A DNA stretch of 64,000 bases from assembly GCF_001243045.1 (NCBI RefSeq), contig NZ_LN849007.1, positions 648,989 to 712,988 on the forward strand. The letters run 5' to 3'. The position numbers and the translations under genes were made by a program. The DNA comes from Clostridium niameyense. GTDB taxonomy: Bacteria; Bacillota; Clostridia; Clostridiales; Clostridiaceae. A model generated the notes under the pieces. The model was not told where the DNA came from, did not search any database, and was given only the letters and a program-made list of their open reading frames with translations. This document shows, piece after piece, positions 36,259 through 45,740 of this stretch; the stretch's first letter is position 1, and every line of letters begins with the position of its first letter.

Positions 36259-37500
36259 ATGAAAGTACTAATAATAGGTTCAGGAGGAAGAGAACATGCT
36301 ATAGCATGGGCTATAGCTAAAAATAACAAAATTGAAAACATATATTGTGTTCCGGGAAATGGTTCTACAGCTTTAGAAGACAAATGTAAAAATATAAATT
36401 TATCATCTAATGAAGAAATATTAAAGTTTGCTAAAGAAAATTGTATAGACTTAACTATAGTAGGACCTGAAGTTCCTTTAATAGAAGGAATAGTAGACGA
36501 ATTTAAAAAATCAGGATTAAAAATCTTTGGGCCTTCTAAAAATGCAGCACTATTAGAAGGTAGTAAGGCTTATGCAAAAGAATTCATGAAAAAATATAAT
36601 ATAAAAACAGCAGAATATGAAGTTTTTACGGAAAAAGAAAAGGCACTGAAATATCTTGAAAGTTGTGAGTATCCTATAGTTATAAAAGCTGATGGATTAG
36701 CGGCAGGAAAAGGTGTAGTTATATGTAAAGATATAAAAGAGAGTAGTAAAACCATAGAAGAATTTATGATTAATGATAAATTTAAAGGAGCGGGAAAAAA
36801 GATTGTTATAGAAGAATTCTTGCAAGGACATGAAGCTTCTATATTATCCATAACAGATGGTAAAATAATAATACCTTTTGTATCATCAAAGGATCATAAA
36901 CAAATATATGATGGATCTATTGGACCTAACACTGGAGGTATGGGGGTTATAGCCCCTAATCCCTATTGTACAGAGAAGGTTTTAAAAGATTTTAATGACA
37001 ATATTTTAAATCCCACATTAAGGGGAATAAAAGAAGAAAATTTGGACTTTATAGGAATAATTTTCTTTGGAATAATGATAACGAAAAAGGGGACATATCT
37101 TTTAGAATACAATGTGAGAATGGGAGATCCAGAAACACAAGCAGTTCTTCCACTTATGGAAACAGACTTTGTATGGTTAGTAGAAAAGGCATTAAATAAA
37201 GAACTAAAAAATATTAATATAGAGTGGAAAAATGCTTATTCAACTTGTGTAGTAGCAGCTTCAAAAGGTTATCCTTCAAAATATGAAAAAGGATTTATAA
37301 TAGATGGAATAGATAAAGTAGACTTAATGTTTGGAGCAGGAGTAAAGCTACAACAACATAAATTAGTTACCAGTGGAGGAAGAGTGTTATGCACTCAAGC
37401 TTTAGGAGAAACCTTAGAAGAATCTATATGTAAAGCTTATGATAAAATTAAAAAAATAAATTTTCAAGGAATCTATTATAGAAAAGATATAGGAAAATAA
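36259..37500 (+). CDS. purD: phosphoribosylamine-glycine ligase (GAR synthetase)
   Basis: 413 residues. Starts KVLIIGSGGREHAIAWA; the ATP-grasp domain includes YPIVIKADGLAAGKGV, GPNTGGMGVIAPNP and YNVRMGDPETQAVLP. It joins glycine to phosphoribosylamine. It is the last gene of purECFMNHD, an order familiar from clostridia such as C. acetobutylicum (recalled, not checked here). Confidence 0.97.
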   Translation: MKVLIIGSGGREHAIAWAIAKNNKIENIYCVPGNGSTALEDKCKNINLSSNEEILKFAKENCIDLTIVGPEVPLIEGIVDEFKKSGLKIFGPSKNAALLEGSKAYAKEFMKKYNIKTAEYEVFTEKEKALKYLESCEYPIVIKADGLAAGKGVVICKDIKESSKTIEEFMINDKFKGAGKKIVIEEFLQGHEASILSITDGKIIIPFVSSKDHKQIYDGSIGPNTGGMGVIAPNPYCTEKVLKDFNDNILNPTLRGIKEENLDFIGIIFFGIMITKKGTYLLEYNVRMGDPETQAVLPLMETDFVWLVEKALNKELKNINIEWKNAYSTCVVAASKGYPSKYEKGFIIDGIDKVDLMFGAGVKLQQHKLVTSGGRVLCTQALGETLEESICKAYDKIKKINFQGIYYRKDIGK

Positions 37501-37527
37501 GGGTACTTTAAAATATTTTCTTAAATT

Positions 37528-37605
37528 AAAAATTGGGAAATTAGTAATCAGAAATAACTTTAAAGTTATTTATATAACACTGATGCTAATTTCCCAATTT
37601 TATTT
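37528..37605. terminator. bidirectional terminator after purD
   Basis: AAATTGGGAAATTAGTAATCAG pairs with its near-complement ending AATTTCCCAATTTT, with an inner AACTTTAAAGTT palindrome. It separates purD from the converging deacetylase gene and has A/T tracts on both sides. Confidence 0.8.
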
Positions 37606-37629
37606 ATAAAATTATAATATTTTCTATAC

Positions 37630-38508
37630 TTAACGTGTAAGGCTTGCTCTAGGAGAATCCTTTGTTAGAACTTCAAATATAAATCCTTGTTCTTTTAATC
37701 CTTTTATAATTTCAGGAAGAGCTTGTACAGTTGTAACCTTTGGATTAGTATCATGCATAAGTATTACAGCTTGGTGAGTACCCCTAGATTGAGATAGTAC
37801 GGAATTTACTATACGCTCTTTCTTTTGACAGAATGCTGATGCGTCTGTTGAATCTACATTCCAATCAAAATATACATAACCTTTTTTCTCCATGTATGGT
37901 AAGATAGATTTCATTACAGAACGTCCACCATATCTATGACTTATAGTGTTATTAGAACCACCAGGATATCTTATAATATGACTAGAATTTTTACCAGTAG
38001 TATCTTCTAAAAACTTGTCCAATTTCTTTACATCTTTTTCAAAGTTTTCAGGTGAAATATATACATTACTATAATCATGACTATAAGTGTGATTAGCTAT
38101 AACATGACCATCTTGTTGTATTTCTTTATATAAATTTGCTAATTTAGGATGTCCATTTACAAAAAAGGTAGCTTTAATATTATTTTCCTTTAATATTTTT
38201 AATATATCTTTTGTATTATTAGAAGGACCATCATCAAAAGTTAAATAAGCTATTTTAACGTTCTTAAGTTTCTCTTTGTAGACATCTTCTTGACCTTTTA
38301 TGTCAGATAAAAGTTTTGCATTTTTACTTTCCATGTTATTATTGTCTTGTTGTATTGTGGTTAATTTCTTATTTAATGAACTTTTTTCAATTTTCATAGC
38401 GATAACTTTACCTTCTGTAACCACAATACTAAGAAGTGCGAAGGTAAATAAAAGCATAGTTGTTATTTTTCTTAAATCCCATTTAAATCTGTTGTTTAAT
38501 TTTATCAT
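37630..38508 (-). CDS. membrane-anchored polysaccharide (peptidoglycan) deacetylase
   Basis: 292 residues. One membrane helix (about 15-37), a coiled-coil linker (about 40-85), then a NodB/CE4 domain. CE4 motifs: TFDDGPS with Asp92 (base) and Asp93 (metal), NHTYSH with His140 and His144 (metal), RYPGGS with Arg180, DWNVDSTDA, and MHDT with His252. All catalytic residues are present, so it should remove N-acetyl groups from a cell-surface glycan such as peptidoglycan, outside the membrane. It lies 14 bases after the small coiled-coil gene in a two-gene unit. Confidence 0.93.
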   Translation of the reverse strand: MIKLNNRFKWDLRKITTMLLFTFALLSIVVTEGKVIAMKIEKSSLNKKLTTIQQDNNNMESKNAKLLSDIKGQEDVYKEKLKNVKIAYLTFDDGPSNNTKDILKILKENNIKATFFVNGHPKLANLYKEIQQDGHVIANHTYSHDYSNVYISPENFEKDVKKLDKFLEDTTGKNSSHIIRYPGGSNNTISHRYGGRSVMKSILPYMEKKGYVYFDWNVDSTDASAFCQKKERIVNSVLSQSRGTHQAVILMHDTNPKVTTVQALPEIIKGLKEQGFIFEVLTKDSPRASLTR

Positions 38509-38522
38509 AATTTTATCACCTT

Positions 38523-38759
38523 TTAAATATTTTTTAATTTATCAATTTTAGTTTTTAAATCTTTATATTTATTACTTAACTTATTGTTTTCGGATTTTAA
38601 GCCATTATTTTTTTGCTGCAAACTTTGAACTTTAGTTTTAAGTTCTGCATTTTGAGATTTATAATTTTTTATTCTAGTATTATTAAAGACTGCAAAAGAA
38701 CACATAAAAAATAATATCAATATAGGTAAAAACGGATTTTTAGATTTCTTCTTCCTCAA
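38523..38759 (-). CDS. small membrane protein with coiled coil (78 aa)
   Basis: A basic N-terminus (MRKKKSKNPF) precedes one membrane helix (residues 9-27). A continuous heptad-rich coiled coil follows (KSQNAELKTKVQSLQQKN and onwards) to the C-terminus. It resembles the membrane-plus-coil front of the deacetylase encoded just downstream. It may have arisen by partial duplication or serve as its partner. A DivIC/FtsL-like architecture is possible, but no family is claimed. Confidence 0.7.
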   Translation of the reverse strand: MRKKKSKNPFLPILILFFMCSFAVFNNTRIKNYKSQNAELKTKVQSLQQKNNGLKSENNKLSNKYKDLKTKIDKLKNI

Positions 38760-38825
38760 TTTAATATCTTCCTTTCAATAAATAAAATATTTACAATATT
38801 AATTATACACATATTAAGTATTATA

Positions 38826-38847
38826 TTGTAACAATAAAGTAACAATA
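38826..38847 (+). promoter_or_regulatory. direct repeat resembling a WalR (YycF) box
   Basis: GTAACAATA occurs twice with an 11-base period (38828-38836 and 38839-38847). Read as TGTAAC-N5-AGTAAC it matches the WalR consensus TGTWAH-N5-TGTWAH at 11 of 12 positions. It lies 67-88 bases upstream of the coiled-coil/deacetylase unit. WalR controls cell-wall enzymes in Firmicutes; the link is inference. Confidence 0.4.
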
Positions 38848-38875
38848 TTGATGCTTTATGTAGAAATATAACAAA

Positions 38876-38908
38876 AGATAGCTTAATATCACTAAGCTAT
38901 CTCTTATT
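38876..38908 (-). terminator. terminator of the antiporter/PII-like operon
   Basis: AGATAGCTTA pairs with TAAGCTATCT (38876-38885 with 38893-38902), followed on the minus strand by TTTTGTTAT. Confidence 0.8.
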
Positions 38909-38913
38909 ATAGA

Positions 38914-39264
38914 TTATTCGTTATAATCTAATTTTGCATCAAAGCATTTAATTACTGGAATAACGAACATAAATCCAATACCAGGTTCTATTTCTAATTT
39001 TAGTTCTTTTCTTAAATTATCTATAACCTCATTTAATTTCTCTTCAGATTTTATTACACTTATAATAGTTTTACTATAAGGTACGTCTCCTTCAACTAAT
39101 TTTCTTAAACCAGCGAATATAGGCACTTCCAGGTTGTTTTCTAGCAGTATTTTTCCAAGTCCTCTACTGTTTAATGTAGTAGCTCCACATTTATGTCCAT
39201 AGAAGATTTCGTGTACTGCATGAAGTTTTTTTACATCATTTAATATTAAGACAATGGCATACAT
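38914..39264 (-). CDS. PII-like signalling protein
   Basis: 116 residues with the ferredoxin-like PII pattern: YAIVLILNDVKKLHAVHEIFYGHKCGATTLNSRGLGK, a variable central loop, and VIPVIKCFD at the end. It lacks the canonical GlnB T-loop Tyr region, so it is PII-like rather than a nitrogen regulator. Its gene is 13 bases downstream of a cation:proton antiporter gene. PII-like proteins are often encoded beside the transporter they regulate, using a nucleotide as signal. Regulation of the antiporter is inference from this pairing. Confidence 0.75.
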   Translation of the reverse strand: MYAIVLILNDVKKLHAVHEIFYGHKCGATTLNSRGLGKILLENNLEVPIFAGLRKLVEGDVPYSKTIISVIKSEEKLNEVIDNLRKELKLEIEPGIGFMFVIPVIKCFDAKLDYNE

Positions 39265-39277
39265 AGAAAGCCTCCTT

Positions 39278-40462
39278 TTATATATTAGCTTCTTTAGCTT
39301 TAATTATAGCACTTTTTGTGAATAATGGTCCTATAAGTTCTGTAATAATTGTTGTAGATAAAAGTATAGTTAATACTTTTATGTCAAGACCAGTACCTTT
39401 AAATTCCCTACTAACTATAATAGCAAGTCCTATTGCTACACCTATTTGAGAAAATAATCCATAACCTATATATTTTTTTACTGTTTTAGGAGCTTTAGAA
39501 ATAGTTGCACCTAAAGAAGCACCTAAAACTTTACCAAGGATTCTAAACACAAGATATGCAAGACCTAAAATACCTAGTTTAGGTATCATCTTTACATCTA
39601 ATCTAGAGCCTGCTAGTACAAAAAAAGTTGCTATAATAGGTGAGGATAGATTCTCTATAGAACTAAAGGATTCATTACTATGAGAGCATAGATTGGCTAC
39701 AGTTATTCCTAAACACATACAAGCTAATAATGATGATAGGTTAAAATGTATGCATATACCTGTAAGTAGTACAATTGCCCCTAATGTAAAACCTTGAATT
39801 TCTGAATCTTTTACAGATTTGTTTAATAAATAAATTAAAATTATACCTAATATAAAACCTAATACTAAGGCAGCTATTATTTGAATAATAGGAACAACTA
39901 TCATAGAATAAGTACTTACAGATCGTTTATTATCAATAAGTACCTTGGCTACAGAAGATGCTATTGAGTATATCATAAGACATATACCATCATCTACAGC
40001 TACAACACCTAATAGTGTGCTTGTTAAAGGTCCTTTAGCATGAAGTTCTTTTAATACCATTACGGTAGCTGCTGGTGCTGTAGCTGAAGCTACTGCGCCT
40101 AAAATTAAAGCAGTGTATATTTGTTCTCCTAATAAAATTACTATAATAGTAACTAATATAAAAGCACCAAATGCTTCAAAAAACGCTATTATGAAAATAG
40201 GTTTTCCAAGTTTTTTTATTACGGATACTTCAAGTTCACTACCTATGTTAAAAGCTATTATGCCTAAAGCAAAATCACTTATAAAAGATAACTTATTAAG
40301 CATTTCAGCATTTTGAATTTTTAATCCAGATACACCTAGTATCAAACCAGCGATTACATAACCAGCTACTGCAGGAATTTTAAATTTGTTCATAATTTTA
40401 CCTAAAATAATACCTAATAATAAAGCTAAACCTACTCCTATGAAAGGATTCATTTGTTTCAC
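39278..40462 (-). CDS. cation:proton antiporter (CPA2/KefB-like membrane domain)
   Basis: 394 residues, about 11-12 membrane helices, Na_H_Exchanger fold. Motifs: KFKIPAVAGYVIAGLILG in the first helices, FISDFALGIIAFNIGSELE and GAVASATAPAATVMVLKE. It has no C-terminal TrkA-N/RCK nucleotide-binding domain, which full-length KefB/KefC proteins carry. The PII-like gene just downstream could supply a soluble regulator instead. It starts with a GAGGTGA ribosome binding site. Confidence 0.88.
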   Translation of the reverse strand: MKQMNPFIGVGLALLLGIILGKIMNKFKIPAVAGYVIAGLILGVSGLKIQNAEMLNKLSFISDFALGIIAFNIGSELEVSVIKKLGKPIFIIAFFEAFGAFILVTIIVILLGEQIYTALILGAVASATAPAATVMVLKELHAKGPLTSTLLGVVAVDDGICLMIYSIASSVAKVLIDNKRSVSTYSMIVVPIIQIIAALVLGFILGIILIYLLNKSVKDSEIQGFTLGAIVLLTGICIHFNLSSLLACMCLGITVANLCSHSNESFSSIENLSSPIIATFFVLAGSRLDVKMIPKLGILGLAYLVFRILGKVLGASLGATISKAPKTVKKYIGYGLFSQIGVAIGLAIIVSREFKGTGLDIKVLTILLSTTIITELIGPLFTKSAIIKAKEANI

Positions 40463-40490
40463 CTCTTTTAAATTTATATAGAATAAGAGC

Positions 40491-40506
40491 TATACTAATT
40501 AGTATA
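40491..40506. promoter_or_regulatory. 16-bp perfect palindrome upstream of antiporter operon
   Basis: TATACTAATTAGTATA lies 29 bases upstream of the antiporter start on the minus strand, where promoter and operator are expected. It is a candidate repressor site. The rest of the 360-base gap to 40822 is AT-rich with no other clear element. Confidence 0.35.
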
Positions 40507-40822
40507 TAACATATCCTATATATTTTTCAAATTTAGGGTTATATATATATATGTAGACATCATATACATAAATTCTGATTTAACAGTGAAAAGATTTATA
40601 ATGGCTATATATGAAGAAAATATGAATAACTTTCTATGAATAATATAGAACATTTGTTTTTTAAAATTTTTTTTGATATAATCGGAATTGATTTGACTAA
40701 AAGTATTATTTGCATTTATTATATAAAAATGAAAATATTAAATTAATAATAGATATAATTAGTATTCGATTACATTAAATGGTAGAATAATAAGAGTTAT
40801 TATATAAAAATGGAGGTACAGT

Positions 40823-42778
40823 ATGGAGGATAACATAAAAAAGCAGAAGGACTATGATGTAACAAAATTAACATCCCTAGAAAAGTTAGAGCCTGTTAGA
40901 ATAAGACCAGGTATGTATATAGGTTCCACAGGCTCTAGAGGATTACATCATTGTATATGGGAAATATTAGATAACTCTATTGATGAAATTTCTAATGGTT
41001 ACGGAAATTGTGCTGAAATTATATTAAATAAAGATAAAAGTGTTACTATAAAGGATAATGGAAGAGGAATACCTACAGGTATACACCCTATAAAAAAGAA
41101 ATCTGGAGTAGAGATGGTTTTTACAGAGCTTCACACTGGTAGTAAGTTTGATAATTCTGTTTATAAAACATCTGGTGGACTTCATGGTGTAGGGGCATCT
41201 GTAGTTAATGCATTATCCGAATGGATGGAAGTGGAAGTTTTTCAAAATGGTAAAATATATAAACAACGATTTGAGTATAATTATGATAAAAATTTAAAAA
41301 AATATATGCCAGGGACTCCAGTAACAAAATTAAAGGTTATAGGAAAAACAGAAAATACGGGGACAAAAGTTACCTTTAAACCTGATGCTAGAGTTTTTTC
41401 TACTACAGATTTTAAATTTGATATTATAGATGAAAGGCTACAAGAATTGGCCTTCCAAAATAAGGGTATAACACTAAAAATTATAGATAAAAGAGAAGAT
41501 GAAGAAGTTATAAAAGAATATCATTCAGAGAGAGGACTTTTAGATTTTATAGATTATTTAAATGAAAGTAAAACTCCAATTCATAATCCAGCTGTTTTAT
41601 TTGAAGGAGAAAAAGAAATCAATTCTATAAAAATGGAAGGGGAAATATGCTTCCAATTTACTAATTCTTCTACAGAAAATATAACTAGTTATGTAAATAA
41701 TATACCAACTTCAGAGGCTGGAACTCATGAAACTGGCTTTAAAACAGGAATGACCAGAGCCTTTAAAGAAGGAGCTAAAAGATTAAATTTAATAAAAGAA
41801 AAAGATAAAGAATTTGATGGTGGAGATTTAAGAGAGGGTATAACTGCTATAGTTAGAATAAAAATAACAAACCCTATATTTGAAGGACAAACAAAAACTA
41901 AGTTAGGAAATAATGAAGCTTATACTATGATGAATGAACTTTCTTATACTAAGTTTTTAGAATGGATAGAGGATAATAAAGAAATAGCTACATTAATTAT
42001 AAATAACGCATTAGATGCGGCCGCTAGAAGAGAAAAGATAAAGAAAATAAATGAGGCAGAAAAGAAAAAAATAGGCAAGGGTACAGCGCCTCTAGCTGGT
42101 AAAATAGCAGTATGTACATTAAAAGATTCTACAGTATCTGAATTTTTTATAGTAGAGGGAGATTCAGCGGGAGGTTCTGCAAAACAAGCAAGAGATAGAA
42201 AATTTCAAACTATAATGCCTTCTAAGGGTAAGATTATGAATACAGAAAAACAAAAATTAGAGAACGTATTAGGTAGTGAGGAGTTAAAAATATTTAATAC
42301 AGCTATAGGTACGGGAGTATTAGAAAATTACAATGAAAAAGATTTAAAGTATAATAAAGTAATTGTATTAAGTGATGCAGACGTGGATGGTTACCACATA
42401 AGAACCTTATGGATGACTTATATTTATAGATATATGAGACCTTTAATAATGAATGGACATTTATATATAGCAATGCCACCTTTATATAAAGTTTATAAGA
42501 ATGTTAAAGGACAAGAGAAACTAATATATTGTTATAATGAAGAACAATTATATAAGGCTAAAGCTAAAATTGGAAAAGGAGCTTTAGTTCAAAGATATAA
42601 AGGATTGGGAGAGATGAATCCAGAACAACTTTGGGAAACAACTTTAAACCCAGAAACAAGAATACTACAAAAAATAACTATAGAAGATGGAGCAAAAGCC
42701 GAAAAGATGGTTTCACTTCTTATGGGTGATGTAGTAGAACCGAGAAAAAAATACTTATATAAATATGCAGAATTTTAA
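40823..42778 (+). CDS. parE: DNA topoisomerase IV subunit B (ParE/GyrB-like)
   Basis: 651 residues. GHKL ATPase motifs: EILDNSIDEI, DNGRGIPTG and SGGLHGVGASVVNALS. The TOPRIM domain has VEGDSAGGSAKQARDRKFQ, PSKGKIMN and SDADVDGYHIRTL. It supplies ATP-driven strand capture for the type IIA topoisomerase with the ParC-like protein encoded 36 bases downstream. ParE is preferred over GyrB because the partner lacks a GyrA box. A chromosomal gyrBA pair is expected elsewhere. Confidence 0.9.
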   Translation: MEDNIKKQKDYDVTKLTSLEKLEPVRIRPGMYIGSTGSRGLHHCIWEILDNSIDEISNGYGNCAEIILNKDKSVTIKDNGRGIPTGIHPIKKKSGVEMVFTELHTGSKFDNSVYKTSGGLHGVGASVVNALSEWMEVEVFQNGKIYKQRFEYNYDKNLKKYMPGTPVTKLKVIGKTENTGTKVTFKPDARVFSTTDFKFDIIDERLQELAFQNKGITLKIIDKREDEEVIKEYHSERGLLDFIDYLNESKTPIHNPAVLFEGEKEINSIKMEGEICFQFTNSSTENITSYVNNIPTSEAGTHETGFKTGMTRAFKEGAKRLNLIKEKDKEFDGGDLREGITAIVRIKITNPIFEGQTKTKLGNNEAYTMMNELSYTKFLEWIEDNKEIATLIINNALDAAARREKIKKINEAEKKKIGKGTAPLAGKIAVCTLKDSTVSEFFIVEGDSAGGSAKQARDRKFQTIMPSKGKIMNTEKQKLENVLGSEELKIFNTAIGTGVLENYNEKDLKYNKVIVLSDADVDGYHIRTLWMTYIYRYMRPLIMNGHLYIAMPPLYKVYKNVKGQEKLIYCYNEEQLYKAKAKIGKGALVQRYKGLGEMNPEQLWETTLNPETRILQKITIEDGAKAEKMVSLLMGDVVEPRKKYLYKYAEF

Positions 42779-42813
42779 AGCTTATTAGTACACTTAGATA
42801 TGGAGGATTTACA

Positions 42814-45678
42814 ATGGCTAGAAAGATAAACATTCCTAAAGATAATAATATAATACATATTTCTTTAGAAGAAGCAATGCCTGATAACTATCTACCTTAT
42901 GCAGTAGAGGTAGCAAAGGAGAGGGCACTTCCAGATGTTAGAGATGGATTAAAACCTGTACAAAGAAGGATATTATATGGATCTTATATGCTTAAGGCTT
43001 TTCCAGATAAACCTTATTATAAATCAGCTAGAATTGTAGGAGATATATTAGGTAAATATCATCCACATGGAGATACATCTGTTTATGATGCTATGGTAAT
43101 ATTAGCTCAAAATTTTACTACAAGAATGCCTTTAATAGATGGACATGGTAACTGGGGAAGTCAAGATGGAGATAGTGCAGCAGCTATGCGTTATACAGAA
43201 GCAAGACTTACACCTATTGCCATGGAAATTATGAAAGATATAGATAAAGATACTGTTAATATGGTAGATAACTATTCATCTTCAGAAAAGGAGCCAGAAG
43301 TACTTCCAGCAAGATTTCCTAATTTATTAGTAAATGGAGCTTTTGGTATAGCTGTAGGGTTAGCCACAAATATTCCACCTCATAATTTAGGGGAAGTTAT
43401 AGATGGAACTTTAGCTTATATAGATAATAATGAAGTAACAACACAAGAATTAATGCAGTATATAAAAGGCCCGGATCTCCCTACAGGAGGAGTTATAATA
43501 GGCAAAAATTCTTTGTTGTCTGCTTATGAAAAGGGAGAAGGAAGAGTTACATTAAGAGCTAAAACTTCTATAGAAAGATTAGAAAATGGTAGACCAGCTA
43601 TCATAATAACAGAATTTCCATATAGAAAAAGTAAAGCGAGATTACTTCAAATTATATCAGAGATGACAGCAGATAAAAAACATTCAAAAGTTTTAGAAAG
43701 TATTTCAGATATAAGGGATGAGTCAGATAGAAAAGGTATTAGAGCAGTTATAGAATTTAAAAAATCTACTGAGGAAGAAATTGTACAAAAGGTTTTAAAA
43801 TATCTATTTAAAAAGACAGACCTACAAATTAATATCTCCTTCAATATGGTAGCTTTAGCAGAAGGAAAGCCAAAAACATTAGGATTGAAATCAATATTAG
43901 TACATTATGTGAATCACCAAAAGGAAGTAGTATTAAGAAGAACAAGAAGACAATTAGAGATAGCTGAAAAAAGATTCCATATAGTAGAAGGTTTTATAAA
44001 AGCAATTTCTATAATGGATGAAGTTATAAAAACCATAAGAAGTTCTAAATCTAAAAAACATGCTAAAGAAAATTTGATAAAGGAATATGGATTTACTGAA
44101 GTTCAATCAGAAGCTATATTAGAGCTTATGCTTTATAGGCTTACAGGACTGGAAATAGAAATTTTCGAGAAAGAATACAAGGAACTTGAAAAATTAATAA
44201 AAAAATTAAATAAGATTTTAAGTAGTGAAAAAGAGTTATTAAAAGTTATTAAAAAAGAACTTTTAGAAATAAAAGAAAAATATAAAGACGAAAGAAGAAC
44301 AAAAATAATAAAGGATGATGAAAAGGCAAAAATAGATGTAGAGGAAATAATAATAAAAGAAGATGTAGTAGTTACATTATCTAACGAAGGATTTATAAAA
44401 AGAACGGCTTTAAAATCTTATAATAGAACTAATTTGGGTGTAGATGATATAGATTATAGAGAAGGGGACTTTAATAGATTTTTAATAGAAGGAAATACAA
44501 AAGATACATTGATGATTTTTACTGATAAGGGGAACATGTATCAAACTAAACTTATAAATATACCTGAATATAGATGGAAAGAAAAAGGCGATAGAATAGA
44601 AGATTTAATAAAAAATTTAGATTTATCTAAAGAAAATATAATAGATGTATATTCTATAGATGATATAACTTCTCAAAGAGATTTCATATTTATAACTAAT
44701 AATGGTTACATAAAAAAGACTGCTTTAGATAAATTTAATACTAATTATACTAAAATTATGGCATTAAAATTAAAGAAAGAAGAAACATTAAAAAAAGTAA
44801 AATTATTAAATAGAAATAGAGAAGAAGAATTTATAGATATATATACAAAATTAGGACTAAAATTCACCTTAGAAGAACCAAAACTAGAGTCAGTAGATAG
44901 AAATATAATCGGATATAAATTATTTGATATGTTACCAGGAGATAGTATAGAAAAAGTAGAGTTGGCTCATGAATATGAATATAAAACATTTTATATAAAT
45001 ATAAAATCTAATGGAAAAATAAGTACTTCTATGCAGCATACTAGATCAAGTATAAGTTTAAAAGCTGATTCTTCTAAGACTATTGCAATATTCGATAATA
45101 AAGGAAGGCTATATTATGTAAAGGCTTATATGGTTCAGAATCTAGAAAATGAAACTTTAGATTTATCGAAAATAGTAGGAGAAAAATTAACTATATTAAA
45201 TGTTCTTTGCGTAGATGATTTTCAAAAAGATATAAGTGTATTTTTCTTTACTAAAAAAGGATTTATAAAGAGAACTAAGTTACGGGATTTAAAAGAGGAT
45301 GGGTTTTCGAATAATGTTTATAAATTTAAGGAATCAGAAGATATACTAATAAATATTTTATATAAATATGATGAAGAAGATAAAGATGTTTTAATAATAA
45401 CAAAAAGAGCTATGGGAATAAGATTTAAGGCCAATACTGTAAATGCAATGGGGAAAATTGCCTCTGGTGTTACAGGTATAAGTTTGAAGGAATTTGATGA
45501 AGCTGTTTGGGGTTCCTTTATAGAAGATTGTGACAGAAGAATAAATATAGAGACTAAAAACAAAGATAAGAAACAAATTTTTATAGGAAAAATAAAATTG
45601 CAAAACAGGGCAGGTATAGGAAATAATTTAATGACATTGGTTTTAAATGACTATGTAAAGCAAATAAAAAAAGATTAA
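42814..45678 (+). CDS. parC: DNA topoisomerase IV subunit A (ParC/GyrA-like)
   Basis: 954 residues. The breakage-reunion domain has catalytic Tyr127 (AAMRYTEAR) and the quinolone-site segment HPHGDTSVYDA, with Thr88 and Asp92 at the positions equivalent to GyrA Ser83 and Asp87. A coiled-coil dimer gate follows, then a long C-terminal beta-pinwheel with repeats such as VVVTLSNEGFIKRT and DTLMIFTDKGNMYQT. No GyrA box (QRRGGKG) is seen, favouring decatenating topoisomerase IV over gyrase. It is longer than enterobacterial ParC (about 750). Thr88 is probably natural variation; no resistance is claimed. Confidence 0.9.
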   Translation: MARKINIPKDNNIIHISLEEAMPDNYLPYAVEVAKERALPDVRDGLKPVQRRILYGSYMLKAFPDKPYYKSARIVGDILGKYHPHGDTSVYDAMVILAQNFTTRMPLIDGHGNWGSQDGDSAAAMRYTEARLTPIAMEIMKDIDKDTVNMVDNYSSSEKEPEVLPARFPNLLVNGAFGIAVGLATNIPPHNLGEVIDGTLAYIDNNEVTTQELMQYIKGPDLPTGGVIIGKNSLLSAYEKGEGRVTLRAKTSIERLENGRPAIIITEFPYRKSKARLLQIISEMTADKKHSKVLESISDIRDESDRKGIRAVIEFKKSTEEEIVQKVLKYLFKKTDLQINISFNMVALAEGKPKTLGLKSILVHYVNHQKEVVLRRTRRQLEIAEKRFHIVEGFIKAISIMDEVIKTIRSSKSKKHAKENLIKEYGFTEVQSEAILELMLYRLTGLEIEIFEKEYKELEKLIKKLNKILSSEKELLKVIKKELLEIKEKYKDERRTKIIKDDEKAKIDVEEIIIKEDVVVTLSNEGFIKRTALKSYNRTNLGVDDIDYREGDFNRFLIEGNTKDTLMIFTDKGNMYQTKLINIPEYRWKEKGDRIEDLIKNLDLSKENIIDVYSIDDITSQRDFIFITNNGYIKKTALDKFNTNYTKIMALKLKKEETLKKVKLLNRNREEEFIDIYTKLGLKFTLEEPKLESVDRNIIGYKLFDMLPGDSIEKVELAHEYEYKTFYINIKSNGKISTSMQHTRSSISLKADSSKTIAIFDNKGRLYYVKAYMVQNLENETLDLSKIVGEKLTILNVLCVDDFQKDISVFFFTKKGFIKRTKLRDLKEDGFSNNVYKFKESEDILINILYKYDEEDKDVLIITKRAMGIRFKANTVNAMGKIASGVTGISLKEFDEAVWGSFIEDCDRRINIETKNKDKKQIFIGKIKLQNRAGIGNNLMTLVLNDYVKQIKKD

Positions 45679-45740
45679 TTTTAGAAAATAGTAGTGAAAT
45701 AAATATAAAATAATATTTTAAGTAAAAAGGAGTTTAATTT

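Noticed and set aside
42814-43100. Thr88 in the quinolone-determining region as a resistance mutation
   Set aside because: Ser/Thr variation at this site occurs naturally between ParC/GyrA families; no reference strain is available to show a change.
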